Shown one piece after another: positions 36,504-45,087 of a stretch of 64,000 bases of DNA. Every line of letters begins with the position of its first letter. Positions within the stretch are counted from its first letter, which is position 1. Below the pieces are notes generated by a model. It searched no databases, was not told the origin of the DNA, and saw only the letters and a program-made list of their open reading frames with translations. A program made the position numbers and the translations under genes. Source of the stretch: DASQFQ01 sp963802905 (GTDB lineage: Bacteria; Actinomycetota; Thermoleophilia; Solirubrobacterales; Solirubrobacteraceae); contig CAWDKH010000011.1 of the NCBI GenBank assembly GCA_963802905.1, positions 62,001 to 126,000 of the forward strand, written 5' to 3'.

Positions 36504-37574
36504 ATGGCCGTCACCACCGAGCGATGTACGGGCGGTATCGCCAAGCCGCTGCCGCCCGAGTGGTTCATCCAGAAGGACACGAGCGCCGAGATGCGCTGGG
36601 AGGCCATGCAGGGACAGGGCTACGAGGTGCCGACGGAGCGCTTCTTCGTCCGCAACCACACGTCGACGCCTCGCATCGACCCGCTCGCCTATGAGCTCGA
36701 GATCCACGGCCCCGGCCTCCGCGGCGGCGCAGTCCGCTTCAGCTACGACGAGCTGACCTCGCTCCCCTCGGTCGAGCGCACCGTCGCCATCGAGTGCGCC
36801 GGCAACGGCCGCGAGCTGTTCGAGTTGCAGCAGGGCATGCGCGTGCCCGGTACCGCGTGGGGGCTCGGCGCGATCGGCGTCACACGCTGGCGCGGCGTCC
36901 CGCTGTCGGACGTGCTTGAGCGCGCCGGCGTGCGCGACGACGCGGTCGACGTGATGCCGGTCGGGCTCGACGACCCCTACGTCACCGAAGGCATCGACCA
37001 CGGGCGGGTCCGGCGGCCGCTGCCGATCGGCAAGGCGCTCGACGACGTGATCCTCGCCTACGAGATGAACGGCGAGGTGCTGCCACCCGACCACGGCTAC
37101 CCGGTGCGGCTCGTGGTGCCCGGCTGGATCGGGATCGCGAGCGTCAAGTGGGTCGGCCGCATCGAGGTCGCGACCTCGCAGCTGTGGTCACCGTGGAACA
37201 CGAAGTGGTATCCGCGGTCGTTCTCGGAGCAGGTGGTCAAGAGCGCGTTCGAGCTGCCGTGGGAGGCGACGCTGCCGCGGGTCGAGCAGGTGCTGCACGG
37301 CCGCGCGTGGTCGGCGAGCGGGGCAGTCAAGCGCGTCGACGTGAGCACCGACGGCGGCGCGACCTGGCAACGGGCGCGCCTGCACGAGCCGAACCGCCGC
37401 TCCGCGTGGGTGCGCTTCTCGCTGCCGTGGACGCCGCAGCACAGCGGGCCGACCGAGCTGATCTCGCGCGCCACCGGCGCCGACGGCCTGCGCCAGCCCG
37501 ACCGCGTGCCATTCAACGCCGACGGCTACATGTTCTACGCGGCCGCGCGCCACCCGGTGACGGTCACCGGGTGA
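36504..37574 (+). CDS. Sulfite-oxidase-family molybdopterin enzyme
   Basis: 356 residues from ATG 36504; ATG 36456 would add 16 codons from the AT-rich strip and overlap the previous stop. Moco domain of the sulfite oxidase/YedY fold: FFVRNHTSTP, SYDELTSLPSVERTVAIECA with the Mo-ligating Cys in ECAGNGR, GAIGVTRWRGVPLSDVLERA, HGYPVRLVVPGWIGIASVKW. The C-terminal Mo-co dimerisation domain starts near VLHGRAWSASGAVKRVDVST. No signal peptide, so cytosolic. The electron acceptor gene is not nearby. Ends convergent with and overlapping the SDR gene by 11 bp. Confidence 0.85.
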   Translation: MAVTTERCTGGIAKPLPPEWFIQKDTSAEMRWEAMQGQGYEVPTERFFVRNHTSTPRIDPLAYELEIHGPGLRGGAVRFSYDELTSLPSVERTVAIECAGNGRELFELQQGMRVPGTAWGLGAIGVTRWRGVPLSDVLERAGVRDDAVDVMPVGLDDPYVTEGIDHGRVRRPLPIGKALDDVILAYEMNGEVLPPDHGYPVRLVVPGWIGIASVKWVGRIEVATSQLWSPWNTKWYPRSFSEQVVKSAFELPWEATLPRVEQVLHGRAWSASGAVKRVDVSTDGGATWQRARLHEPNRRSAWVRFSLPWTPQHSGPTELISRATGADGLRQPDRVPFNADGYMFYAAARHPVTVTG

Positions 37575-38361
37575 GCAGGCCGGCGTCGATCACCAGCGTC
37601 GTGCCCGTCACGTAGCGGGCGCTCTCGCCGGCGAGGTAGAGCACCGCCGCGGCGACGTCGCTCGGCTCGATCCAGGGCACGGGCAGGAGGTTGCCCGCCG
37701 AGCGCTCAGCGATCTCCTGGGTGGTCATGCCCTCCATCTCGGCGAGGCCGTCGTTGAGCGGCGTGTCGACGCCGGTCGGGTGGATCGAGTTGACGCGGAT
37801 CCCGTGCGGGGCGAGCTCGATCGCCCACGACTTCGAGAGCCCGGTCAGCCCCCACTTGCTCGCGGCGTAGTGGCTGAGGCGCGCCATCCCGCGCAGGCCC
37901 GCGATCGAGGAGTTGTTGACGATCGAGCCGCGGCCCGCGGCGATCATGTGCGGGATCACGTGGCGCCCGACGATCCACGCGCCCTTGAGGTTGATGTCGA
38001 TCATCGCGTCCCACTCCGCCTCGCTCATCTCGTGGGTGAGCCCGTAGGCGCAGATGCCGGCGTTGTTGAACAGCAGGTCGATGCGCCCGAAGCGCTCGAT
38101 CGCAGCGGCGACGGCGGCGTTGACGGCGGCGTCGTCGCGGACGTCGGCGACCGCGATCTCGCACGCCGCGCCGAGCGCCTCGCACTCCGAGCGCAGCGAC
38201 TCGAGCTCGGCCGGGGTGCCCATCCCGTAGCCGGGATAGGCGAGCGGCGCGGCGACGTCGAGCGCCGCGACGTCGTAGCCCTCCTGCACCAGCGCGAGCG
38301 CGACGGCGCGGCCCTGGCCGTGCGCGGCGCCGGTGATGAAGGCGACCGGGCGCTCGCTCAC
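37564..38361 (-). CDS. SDR-family oxidoreductase (mycofactocin-coupled type likely)
   Basis: 265 residues from GTG 38361, overlapping the AhpD-like stop. Cofactor motif ITGAAHGQGRAVAL with AHGQGR rather than the usual GIG, and ALDVAAPL with an insertion after strand 2 (PLAYPGYGMGTPAELESL). Both features are typical of the mycofactocin-associated SDR subfamily. Catalytic residues: NNAG, VNNSSIAG, YAASKWGL. Last gene of the hut-containing minus-strand run. Substrate unknown; no mycofactocin genes (mftA-F) are in the window. Confidence 0.8.
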   Translation of the reverse strand: MSERPVAFITGAAHGQGRAVALALVQEGYDVAALDVAAPLAYPGYGMGTPAELESLRSECEALGAACEIAVADVRDDAAVNAAVAAAIERFGRIDLLFNNAGICAYGLTHEMSEAEWDAMIDINLKGAWIVGRHVIPHMIAAGRGSIVNNSSIAGLRGMARLSHYAASKWGLTGLSKSWAIELAPHGIRVNSIHPTGVDTPLNDGLAEMEGMTTQEIAERSAGNLLPVPWIEPSDVAAAVLYLAGESARYVTGTTLVIDAGLLTR

Positions 38362-38900
38362 GCCGGAGCGCCGCGGTAGGGCTCGAGGTAGCTGTCGAGC
38401 GGCACGCCGAGCGCGTCGTTGACGACGTTGGTGGCGACCATGATCGCCCCGAAGGCGGTGAGCAGGACGATCTCCGCCGGGTCGAAGTGCGCGTCGAGGC
38501 GGGCGCGCAGCTCGGGCTCGACGGCGTGCGGGTCGGTGGCGAGGAGGCGGCCGAAGTCGACGATCAGCGCGTCGAGGTCGTCGAGCGCGAGCGCGTCGGG
38601 GTCCTCGCCGTCGTCGATCAGCACGCGGCGGAAGAAGGTCGAGCAGATCAGGCAGTCGTTCTGCACCGAGATCGCGTGGCAGAGCAGGTTCGTGCGGCGC
38701 TCGCCGAGGATCGGCACCACGCGGTCGTGGAGCGGATACCACTCGAGCAGCGCGTCGAGCGCGGCCGGCGCGTGCGCCAGCGTCCACTTCATGTTGGTCA
38801 TGCGCCCGCCCGTGGCGGCGTGCGCGTCGGCGGTGGCGCGCGCGGCGTCGGGCGCGGCGGCATCGTCGAGCGGGGGGATCCAGGCCATGGCGTGGATCAT
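38358..38900 (-). CDS. AhpD-like / carboxymuconolactone-decarboxylase-family protein
   Basis: About 180 residues from ATG 38900 (ATG 38888 alternative). CMD/AhpD fold with the redox motif in ISVQNDCLICSTFFRRVL (CLIC) and a following Asp-rich helix. AhpD proteins are alkylhydroperoxidases with a CxxC pair. The gene sits 5 bp after hutI and overlaps the SDR. Its presence in the hut run may be operon hitch-hiking or redox protection of a pathway enzyme. Confidence 0.8.
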   Translation of the reverse strand: MIHAMAWIPPLDDAAAPDAARATADAHAATGGRMTNMKWTLAHAPAALDALLEWYPLHDRVVPILGERRTNLLCHAISVQNDCLICSTFFRRVLIDDGEDPDALALDDLDALIVDFGRLLATDPHAVEPELRARLDAHFDPAEIVLLTAFGAIMVATNVVNDALGVPLDSYLEPYRGAPA

Positions 38901-38905
38901 GCCAA

Positions 38906-40048
38906 TCACCGGCCGCCCACCAAGGTCGTCGCGACCAGCGGCACCCCCGGGCGGTAGACGAGGTGGGAGTAGGACGGCGCGTCGAGGATCGCCAGGTCGG
39001 CGCGGGCGCCCGGTGCGAGGTGCCCGACGTCGGTGCGCTGGAGCGCGCGGGCGCCGCCGCGGGTGGCGGCGAGCAGTGCTTCCTCGGTGGTCATGCGCAT
39101 GTCGCGGACCGCGAGCGCGAGGCAGAACGCCATCGAGGTCGTGTAGCTCGAACCCGGGTTGCAGTTCGTCGCGATCGCGACGGCGGCGCCGGCGTCGAGC
39201 ACGCGGCGGGCGTCGGGGTAGGGCTGGCGGGTGGAGAAGTCGGTGGCGGGGAGGAACGTGGCGACGGTCTCGCTGCCGGCGAGCGCGTCGATGTCGGCGT
39301 CGGTCAGGTAGGTGCAGTGGTCGACCGACGCGGCGCCGAGCTCGACCGCGAGCTGCACGCCGGGGCCCGGGCCGAGCTGGTTGCCGTGGACCCGGAGGCC
39401 GAGCCCGGCGGCGCGGCCCGCCTCGAGCACGGCGCGCGACTGGTCGGCGTCGAACGCGCCGTCCTCGCAGAAGACGTCGATCCAGCGAGCGAGCGGCGCG
39501 CACGCGGCGAGCATGTCGCCGGTGACGAGCGCGACGTAGTCGTCGGGCTCGTAGCCCGCGGGGACGACGTGGGCGCCGAGGAACGTCACGTCGTCGGTCA
39601 GCTCAGCGGCGACCTCGCAGCAGCGGCGCTCGGTCTCGACGTCGAGCCCGTAGCCGGACTTGATCTCGAGGTGGGTGATGCCGGCGCGGCGCGCCTCCTC
39701 CTTGCGCGCGGCGGCGAGCCGCGCGAGCTCCTCCGTCGAGGCGGCGCGGGTGGCGTCGGTGGTGACGCGGATGCCTCCGGCGGCGTAGGGCGCGCCGGCC
39801 ATCCGCGCGGCGAACTCGTCGCCGCGGTCGCCCGCGAACACGAGGTGCGTGTGCGAGTCGACGAAGCCCGGGATCACGCACCGGCCCGCCGCATCGATCC
39901 GCTCGTCGGCCGCGGCCCCGGCGCGCTCGACGGCGGCGATGCGGCCGTCCTCGATGACGAGCGCGGCGTCTCTCAGGAGGCCGAGCGGACCCTCTCCGAG
40001 CGACTCGTCGTTGGTCACGAGGAGCCCGATGTTGTCGACAACCCTCAA
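38906..40048 (-). CDS. hutI: Imidazolonepropionase
   Basis: 380 residues from TTG 40048; AAAGGGG about 10 nt upstream is a good ribosome site for this start. Metal-dependent amidohydrolase that opens 4-imidazolone-5-propionate to N-formimidoylglutamate. Motifs: PGFVDSHTHLVFAGDR (HxH metal site), ITHLEIKSGYGLD (Lys/Glu-rich), SVDHCTYL (metal His), NCNPGS and a C-terminal GARADLAILD. The start codon and ribosome site are embedded in a palindrome shared with the hutF stop. Confidence 0.95.
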   Translation of the reverse strand: MRVVDNIGLLVTNDESLGEGPLGLLRDAALVIEDGRIAAVERAGAAADERIDAAGRCVIPGFVDSHTHLVFAGDRGDEFAARMAGAPYAAGGIRVTTDATRAASTEELARLAAARKEEARRAGITHLEIKSGYGLDVETERRCCEVAAELTDDVTFLGAHVVPAGYEPDDYVALVTGDMLAACAPLARWIDVFCEDGAFDADQSRAVLEAGRAAGLGLRVHGNQLGPGPGVQLAVELGAASVDHCTYLTDADIDALAGSETVATFLPATDFSTRQPYPDARRVLDAGAAVAIATNCNPGSSYTTSMAFCLALAVRDMRMTTEEALLAATRGGARALQRTDVGHLAPGARADLAILDAPSYSHLVYRPGVPLVATTLVGGR

Positions 40049-40082
40049 GGGGGTCAGACCCCTTTAGGAGGGTTGAGGGTTG
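40039..40082. repeat. Nested palindrome over the hutF stop / hutI start
   Basis: Outer 10-bp arms CAACCCTCAA (40039-40048) and TTGAGGGTTG (40073-40082) enclose GGGGTC-A-GACCCC (40050-40062). The hutF stop (40054-40056) and the hutI ribosome site and TTG start lie inside it. A hairpin in the mRNA could hide the hutI start unless ribosomes finishing hutF open it. Confidence 0.7.
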
Positions 40083-41355
40083 CCTCGCGGAGGGCGGCCG
40101 GCACGTCGAAGCTGGTGTGCCGCCCGTCCCTGACGATCCAGGCGCCGCCGACCATCACGTCGTGGACGTCCGACGCCGTGGCCGCGTAGACCGCGCTCGC
40201 CGCAGCGTGCTCGGGCGCGAGCCCCGCGAGCCGGACGGAGTCGAGCGAGAGCGTGGTGAGGTCGGCGAGCGCGCCCGGCTCGAGGCGGCCGCCGTCGGGC
40301 CAGCCGAGCGCGGCGTAGCCGCCGGCGGTCGCCGCGCGCAGCAGGTCGGGCGCGCGGTGGGCGCCGCGGACGCCGGTGGCGAGGCGCTCGTCGAGCTCGA
40401 TCGCGCGCGCCTCCTCGAACGGGTCGATCACCGCGTGCGAGTCGGAGCCGGTCGCGAGCGCCGCGCCGGCGTCGACCAGTCGCCGCGCCGGCCCGATGCC
40501 GTCGGCGAGGTCGCGCTCGGTCGTCGGGCACAGGCAGATCGTCGCGCCGGCGCCGCCGAGCAGCGCGACGTCCTCGTCGGTCAGGTGCGTCGCGTGGATC
40601 GCCGTGAAGTGCTCGCCGAGCGCGCCTGCGTCGGCGAGCAGCGCCGTCGGCGTGCGGCCGTGCCGGGCGAGCGTGTCCTCGTTCTCCTTCGGCTGCTCGG
40701 AGACGTGCGCGTGCAGCGGCCGATCCGCCGCCCACTCGGCGACCACGCGCGCAGCCTCGGGGTCGACCGCGCGGACGCTGTGGATGGCGGCGCCGACCCG
40801 CGCGGGGCCGCGCTCGGCGAGCGCGTCCACCCGCTCGACCCACGCAGCGGCGTCGCGGTCGCGGAAGCGCTCGATCCCGCCGTGCAGGTAGCACGCGTCG
40901 AGCAGCGTGACCCGCAGCCCGACCGCATGCGCGGCGGCGAGCACGGCGCGGCCCATCGCATTCGGATCCTCGTAGGGCGTGCCGTCAGGCGCGTGGTGCA
41001 GGTAGTGGAACTCGCCGACGCAGGTGATCCCGGCGAGCGCCATCTCGCCGAACGCGGCCCGCGAGAGCGCGAAGCACGAGTCGGGATCCAGCGCGCCCGC
41101 CAGCTCGTACATCTGCTCGCGCCAGGTCCAGAACGAGCCCTCGCCCGCGTGCGTGCGGCCGCGCAGCGCGCGCTGGAACGCATGCGAGTGCGCGTTGGCG
41201 AGACCGGGCAGCGTGAGCCCGCGCAGCTCGTAGGCGTCTTCCGGATCGGCGACACCCGGCGTCACCCCGGTCAGGTGCTCGCCCTCGATCTCGAGCAGGA
41301 CCCCCGGCTCGGCTGCCTCGCCGCCGAGCCAGGCGAGCTCGCACCACAACCTCAT
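40054..41355 (-). CDS. hutF: Formimidoylglutamate deiminase
   Basis: 433 residues. Amidohydrolase superfamily: LPGLANAHSHAFQRALRGRT (HxH), FWTWREQMYELA, HAHVSEQPKENED, LCPTTERDLADG, TGSDSHAVIDPFEEARAIEL. These are the hallmarks of HutF, which removes ammonia from N-formimidoyl-L-glutamate to give N-formyl-L-glutamate. The pathway then needs a deformylase (HutG). The gene that overlaps its start is a peptide-deformylase-like gene. Confidence 0.95.
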   Translation of the reverse strand: MRLWCELAWLGGEAAEPGVLLEIEGEHLTGVTPGVADPEDAYELRGLTLPGLANAHSHAFQRALRGRTHAGEGSFWTWREQMYELAGALDPDSCFALSRAAFGEMALAGITCVGEFHYLHHAPDGTPYEDPNAMGRAVLAAAHAVGLRVTLLDACYLHGGIERFRDRDAAAWVERVDALAERGPARVGAAIHSVRAVDPEAARVVAEWAADRPLHAHVSEQPKENEDTLARHGRTPTALLADAGALGEHFTAIHATHLTDEDVALLGGAGATICLCPTTERDLADGIGPARRLVDAGAALATGSDSHAVIDPFEEARAIELDERLATGVRGAHRAPDLLRAATAGGYAALGWPDGGRLEPGALADLTTLSLDSVRLAGLAPEHAAASAVYAATASDVHDVMVGGAWIVRDGRHTSFDVPAALREATLNPPKGV

Positions 41356-41912
41356 TCGCCGAGCCTCTCGACGATCTCCCGTGCCCGCGCCTCGAAATCG
41401 GTGTGCTCCCAGGTCGAGAACGTGGTCGGGTCCCGCACCCGATCGAGGAAGAGGATCCCGTCGAGGTGGTCGACCTCGTGCTGGAACGTGCCCGCCGTGA
41501 GACCGCGGCGGACCTCCTCGTGCGGCTCGCCCTCGCGGTCGAGGTAGCGGACCCGCACCGACCCCCAGCGCGGCACCGACCCGCGCAGATCGGGCACCGA
41601 CAGACAGCCCTCGACGACCTCGATCTGCTCGTCCCCGACCGGCTCGAGCTCCGGGTTCACCACGACCGTCAGCGGGACGGCCGGCTTGTACGGATAGCGC
41701 GGGTTGTCGGGCTCGACCTCGACGATCGCGATCCGCAGCGTCTCGCCGACCTGGTTGGCCGCGATCCCCGCGCCGTTGGCCGCGCGCTTCGTCTCGATCA
41801 TGTCGTCGATCAGGCGCTGCACGTCGGCCGAGCCCAGCTCCTCGGCGGTCACCTCACGCGCCCGCTCCCGCAGCACAGGATCACCGACCGTCACGATCGG
41901 CAGGACCGTCAT
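41352..41912 (-). CDS. def: Peptide-deformylase-like protein inside the hut operon
   Basis: 186 residues from ATG 41912, overlapping hutU and hutF at both ends. All three PDF motifs are present: GAGIAANQVG (motif 1), EGCLSVP (motif 2, metal Cys) and HEVDHLDG (motif 3, two metal His and catalytic Glu). The canonical role is removal of formyl from the N-terminal Met of new proteins. Position between hutU and hutF, which makes N-formylglutamate, and the lack of hutG here suggest it may act on N-formylglutamate. No fmt neighbour is present. The call as a PDF fold is firm; the hut role is inference. Confidence 0.92.
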   Translation of the reverse strand: MTVLPIVTVGDPVLRERAREVTAEELGSADVQRLIDDMIETKRAANGAGIAANQVGETLRIAIVEVEPDNPRYPYKPAVPLTVVVNPELEPVGDEQIEVVEGCLSVPDLRGSVPRWGSVRVRYLDREGEPHEEVRRGLTAGTFQHEVDHLDGILFLDRVRDPTTFSTWEHTDFEARAREIVERLGE

Positions 41913-43564
41913 TCCCGCATCGGGATCCGCACGCCGCGCTCCTCGGCGACCTCGACCGCGCGGTCGTAGCCCGCGTCGACGTGGCGGATGACGCCCATGC
42001 CCGGATCGGCGGTCAGGACGCGGTCGAGCTTCTCCGCCGCGAGGTCCGACCCGTCCGCCACGCACACCATGCCCGCGTGGATCGAGCGCCCGATGCCGAC
42101 GCCGCCGCCGTGGTGGATCGACACCCACGACGCGCCGGACGAGGTGTTGACGAGCGCGTTGAGCAGCGGCCAGTCGGCGATCGCATCGGACTCGTCGGCC
42201 ATCCCCTCGGTCTCGCGGTAGGGCGAGGCGACCGAGCCCGAGTCGAGGTGGTCGCGCCCGATCACGACCGGCGCGCTCAGCTCGCCCGACCGCACCATCT
42301 CGTTGAAGCGCAGCCCGAGCCGCCGCCGCTCGCCGTAGCCGAGCCAGCAGATCCGCGCCGGCAGCCCCTGGAACGCGATCTTCTCGCTCGCCTGCTCGAT
42401 CCAGCGCGCGAGCCGGTCGTCGTCGGGGAACTCCTCGAGCGTCGCCCGGTCGGTGGCGGCGATGTCGGCCGGGTCGCCCGACAGCGCGACCCAGCGGAAC
42501 GGACCCTTCCCCTCGCAGAACAGCGGCCGCACGTAGGCGGGGACGAAGCCGGGGTAGTCGAACGCGCGCTCGAAGCCGCCGAGCTTCGCCTCCGCGCGCA
42601 GCGAGTTGCCGTAGTCGAAGACCTCGGCGCCGTGGTCCTTGAAGCCGACCATCGCCGCGCAGTGGGCGGCCATCGCGGCGCGCGAGCGGCGGACGTACTC
42701 GTCGGGGTCGTCACGGCGCATCCGGTCGGCCTCCTCGGCCGTCAGCCGGTCCGGGACGTAGCCGCCGAGCGGGTCGTGCGCGCTCGTCTGGTCGGTGACG
42801 ATGTCGGCCTCGAAGCCGGCCTTGAGCAACTGCGGCAGGACGTCGGCGGCGTTGCCGAGCAGCCCGACCGACAGCGCGCGGCCGTCCGCCTTCGCCGCGA
42901 GGCAACGGGCCACCGCGTCGTCGAGGTCGTCGGCCTGCTCGTCGAGGTAGCGCGTCTCCAGCCGCCGCTGGATCCGGTGCTCGTCGATCTCGACGCACAG
43001 CGCGACCCCGTCGTTCATGGTCACCGCCAGCGGCTGCGCGCCGCCCATGCCGCCGAGGCCGGCGGTCAGCGTGATCGTCCCGGCCAGCGAGCCGCCGTGG
43101 TTGCGGCGCGCGATCTCGGCGAAGCATTCGTAGGTGCCCTGCACGATGCCCTGCGTGCCGATGTAGATCCACGACCCCGCGGTCATCTGCCCGTACATCG
43201 TCAGCCCGAGGTCCTCGAGCCGGCGGAACTCGTCCCACGTCGCCCACTCCGGCACGAGGTTGGAGTTGGCGATCAGCACCCGCGGCGCCCACTCGTGCGT
43301 GCGCATGACGCCGACCGGCTTGCCCGACTGCACGAGCAGCGTCTCGTCGCCCTCGAGCGCGCGCAGCGAGCGCACGATCGCGTCGAACGCGTCCCACGAC
43401 CGCGCGGCGCGCCCGGTGCCGCCGTAGACGACGAGCTCGTCGGGGTTCTCGGCGACGTCGGGGTCGAGGTTGTTCATCAGCATCCGCAGCACGGCCTCCT
43501 GCGGCCAGCCCTTGCAGGACAGCTCCATGCCGCGCGGCGCGCGGACCTCCCGAGGACCGCTCAC
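41909..43564 (-). CDS. hutU: Urocanate hydratase
   Basis: 551 residues from GTG 43564, overlapping both neighbours by 4 bp. Converts urocanate to imidazolonepropionate using tightly bound NAD as electrophile. Recognisable segments: RGMELSCKGWPQEAVLRML, VVYGGTGRAARSWDA, MTAGSWIYIGTQGIVQGTYE, GLGGMGGAQPLAVT (NAD loop), the active-site region FCEGKGPFRWVALSGDP and SIHHGGGVGIGRSIHAGMV. Length matches the family. Confidence 0.97.
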   Translation of the reverse strand: MSGPREVRAPRGMELSCKGWPQEAVLRMLMNNLDPDVAENPDELVVYGGTGRAARSWDAFDAIVRSLRALEGDETLLVQSGKPVGVMRTHEWAPRVLIANSNLVPEWATWDEFRRLEDLGLTMYGQMTAGSWIYIGTQGIVQGTYECFAEIARRNHGGSLAGTITLTAGLGGMGGAQPLAVTMNDGVALCVEIDEHRIQRRLETRYLDEQADDLDDAVARCLAAKADGRALSVGLLGNAADVLPQLLKAGFEADIVTDQTSAHDPLGGYVPDRLTAEEADRMRRDDPDEYVRRSRAAMAAHCAAMVGFKDHGAEVFDYGNSLRAEAKLGGFERAFDYPGFVPAYVRPLFCEGKGPFRWVALSGDPADIAATDRATLEEFPDDDRLARWIEQASEKIAFQGLPARICWLGYGERRRLGLRFNEMVRSGELSAPVVIGRDHLDSGSVASPYRETEGMADESDAIADWPLLNALVNTSSGASWVSIHHGGGVGIGRSIHAGMVCVADGSDLAAEKLDRVLTADPGMGVIRHVDAGYDRAVEVAEERGVRIPMRE

Positions 43565-45078
43565 GCCATCTCCCCCACCGCCGCCTCGACGGCGCGCAGC
43601 ACGCCGCCGCTCGCCACCAGCTCCTCCGCCGCCGCGAGGTCGGGCGCAAGGTGGCGGTCGGGCCCCGGGCCGGCGATCCGCTCGCGCACCGCGGCGAGCG
43701 CCGCGGCGCCGCCGGGGCCGGGCTGCAGCGGCGCGCGCAGGTCGAGCCCGTGCGCGGCGCAGGACAGCTCGACCGCGAGGATTCGCGCGAGGTTGGCGAG
43801 CGCGGTGCGCAGCTTGCGTGCAGCCGACCAGCCCATGGAGACGTGATCCTCCTGCATCGCGCTCGTCGGCAGCGAGCCGATGCTCGCGGGCGCGGCGAGA
43901 CGGCGGTTCTCCGACACCAGTGCGGCCTGCGTGTACTGGGCGATCATGAGGCCGGAGTTGACGCCCGGCTCGGTGGTGAGGAACGGCGGCAGCCCGTGCG
44001 AGCGCGCGGCGTCGAGCAGGCGATCGGTCCGGCGCTCGGCGATCCCGCCGACCTCCGCGACCGCGATGGCGAGGAAGTCGAGCGCGAAGCCGAGCGGGGC
44101 GCCGTGGAAGTTGCCGCACGACTCGACGCGGCCGTCGGGCAGCACCATCGGGTTGTCGATCGCGCTCGCCAGCTCGGCGGCTGCCACCCGCTCGGCATGG
44201 GCGAGCGTGTCGCGCGCGGCGCCGTTGACCTGCGGCGCGCAGCGCAGCGAGTAGGCGTCCTGCACGCGGTCGTCGTTGTAGCGGTGGCTCGCGACGATCG
44301 GAGAGTTCGCCAGCACGCGGCGCAGGTTCGCGGCGCTGGCGGCCTGCCCGTCGTGAGGGCGCAGCGCGACGAGGTCCGCGGCGAACACGCGGTCGGTGCC
44401 GAGCAGCGCCTCGACCGACATCGCGGCGGTGATGTCCGCCACCCGCAGCAGCTGCGCGAAGTCGTGGAGGGCGAGGATCAGCATGCCGAGCATCCCGTCG
44501 GTGCCGTTGATGAGCGCGAGGCCCTCCTTTGGCCCGAGCGTGACCGGCTCGATGCCGGCGACGTCGCCCTCGATCACGTCGCCCTCGCCGATCAGCACCA
44601 GCGCGCAGTGGGCGAGCGGGGCGAGGTCGCCGCTCGCGCCCAGCGAGCCGAACTCCGGCACGCGCGGGGTGATCCCGGCGTTGAGCAGCGCGAGGATCGC
44701 CTCCGCGACCTCGGGCCGCGCGCCCGAGCACCCCATCGCCAGCGTGCGCGCCCGCAGCAGCATCATCGCCCGCACCACCTCGGGCTCGACCGGCGGCCCC
44801 ATGCCGGCGGCGTGCGAGCGCACGAGCGCACGCTGGAGCTCCGCCCGGCGGTCGACGGGGATCGTCACGTTGGCGAGCGAGCCGAAGCCGGTGGAGACGC
44901 CGTAGGCAGGCTCCGGGCGGTCGGCGAGGCCGTCCACCACGGCGGCGCTCGCCTCCATCGCCGCCCGCGCCTCAGGGGTCAGGCGCACCTGCGCCCGGTC
45001 GCGCGCGACGGCGACGACGTCGTCGGGCGAGAGTCCGGTGCCGCTGAGGTCGATCACTCCGGCGCACACTATTGGCAT
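43561..45078 (-). CDS. hutH: Histidine ammonia-lyase
   Basis: 505 residues from ATG 45078; GTG 45057 is an alternative that gives 498. First hut step, histidine to urocanate and ammonia. The MIO cofactor tripeptide is in VPEFGSLGASGDLAPLAH (Ala-Ser-Gly). The catalytic Tyr loop is YGVSTGFGSLA, and YSLRCAPQVNGA (Arg), NFHGAPLGFALD and MQEDHVSMG are all conserved. First gene of the minus-strand run; only 9 bp separate its start from the divergent HAL-like gene. Confidence 0.96.
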   Translation of the reverse strand: MPIVCAGVIDLSGTGLSPDDVVAVARDRAQVRLTPEARAAMEASAAVVDGLADRPEPAYGVSTGFGSLANVTIPVDRRAELQRALVRSHAAGMGPPVEPEVVRAMMLLRARTLAMGCSGARPEVAEAILALLNAGITPRVPEFGSLGASGDLAPLAHCALVLIGEGDVIEGDVAGIEPVTLGPKEGLALINGTDGMLGMLILALHDFAQLLRVADITAAMSVEALLGTDRVFAADLVALRPHDGQAASAANLRRVLANSPIVASHRYNDDRVQDAYSLRCAPQVNGAARDTLAHAERVAAAELASAIDNPMVLPDGRVESCGNFHGAPLGFALDFLAIAVAEVGGIAERRTDRLLDAARSHGLPPFLTTEPGVNSGLMIAQYTQAALVSENRRLAAPASIGSLPTSAMQEDHVSMGWSAARKLRTALANLARILAVELSCAAHGLDLRAPLQPGPGGAAALAAVRERIAGPGPDRHLAPDLAAAEELVASGGVLRAVEAAVGEMA

Positions 45079-45087
45079 GCTGCGCCG

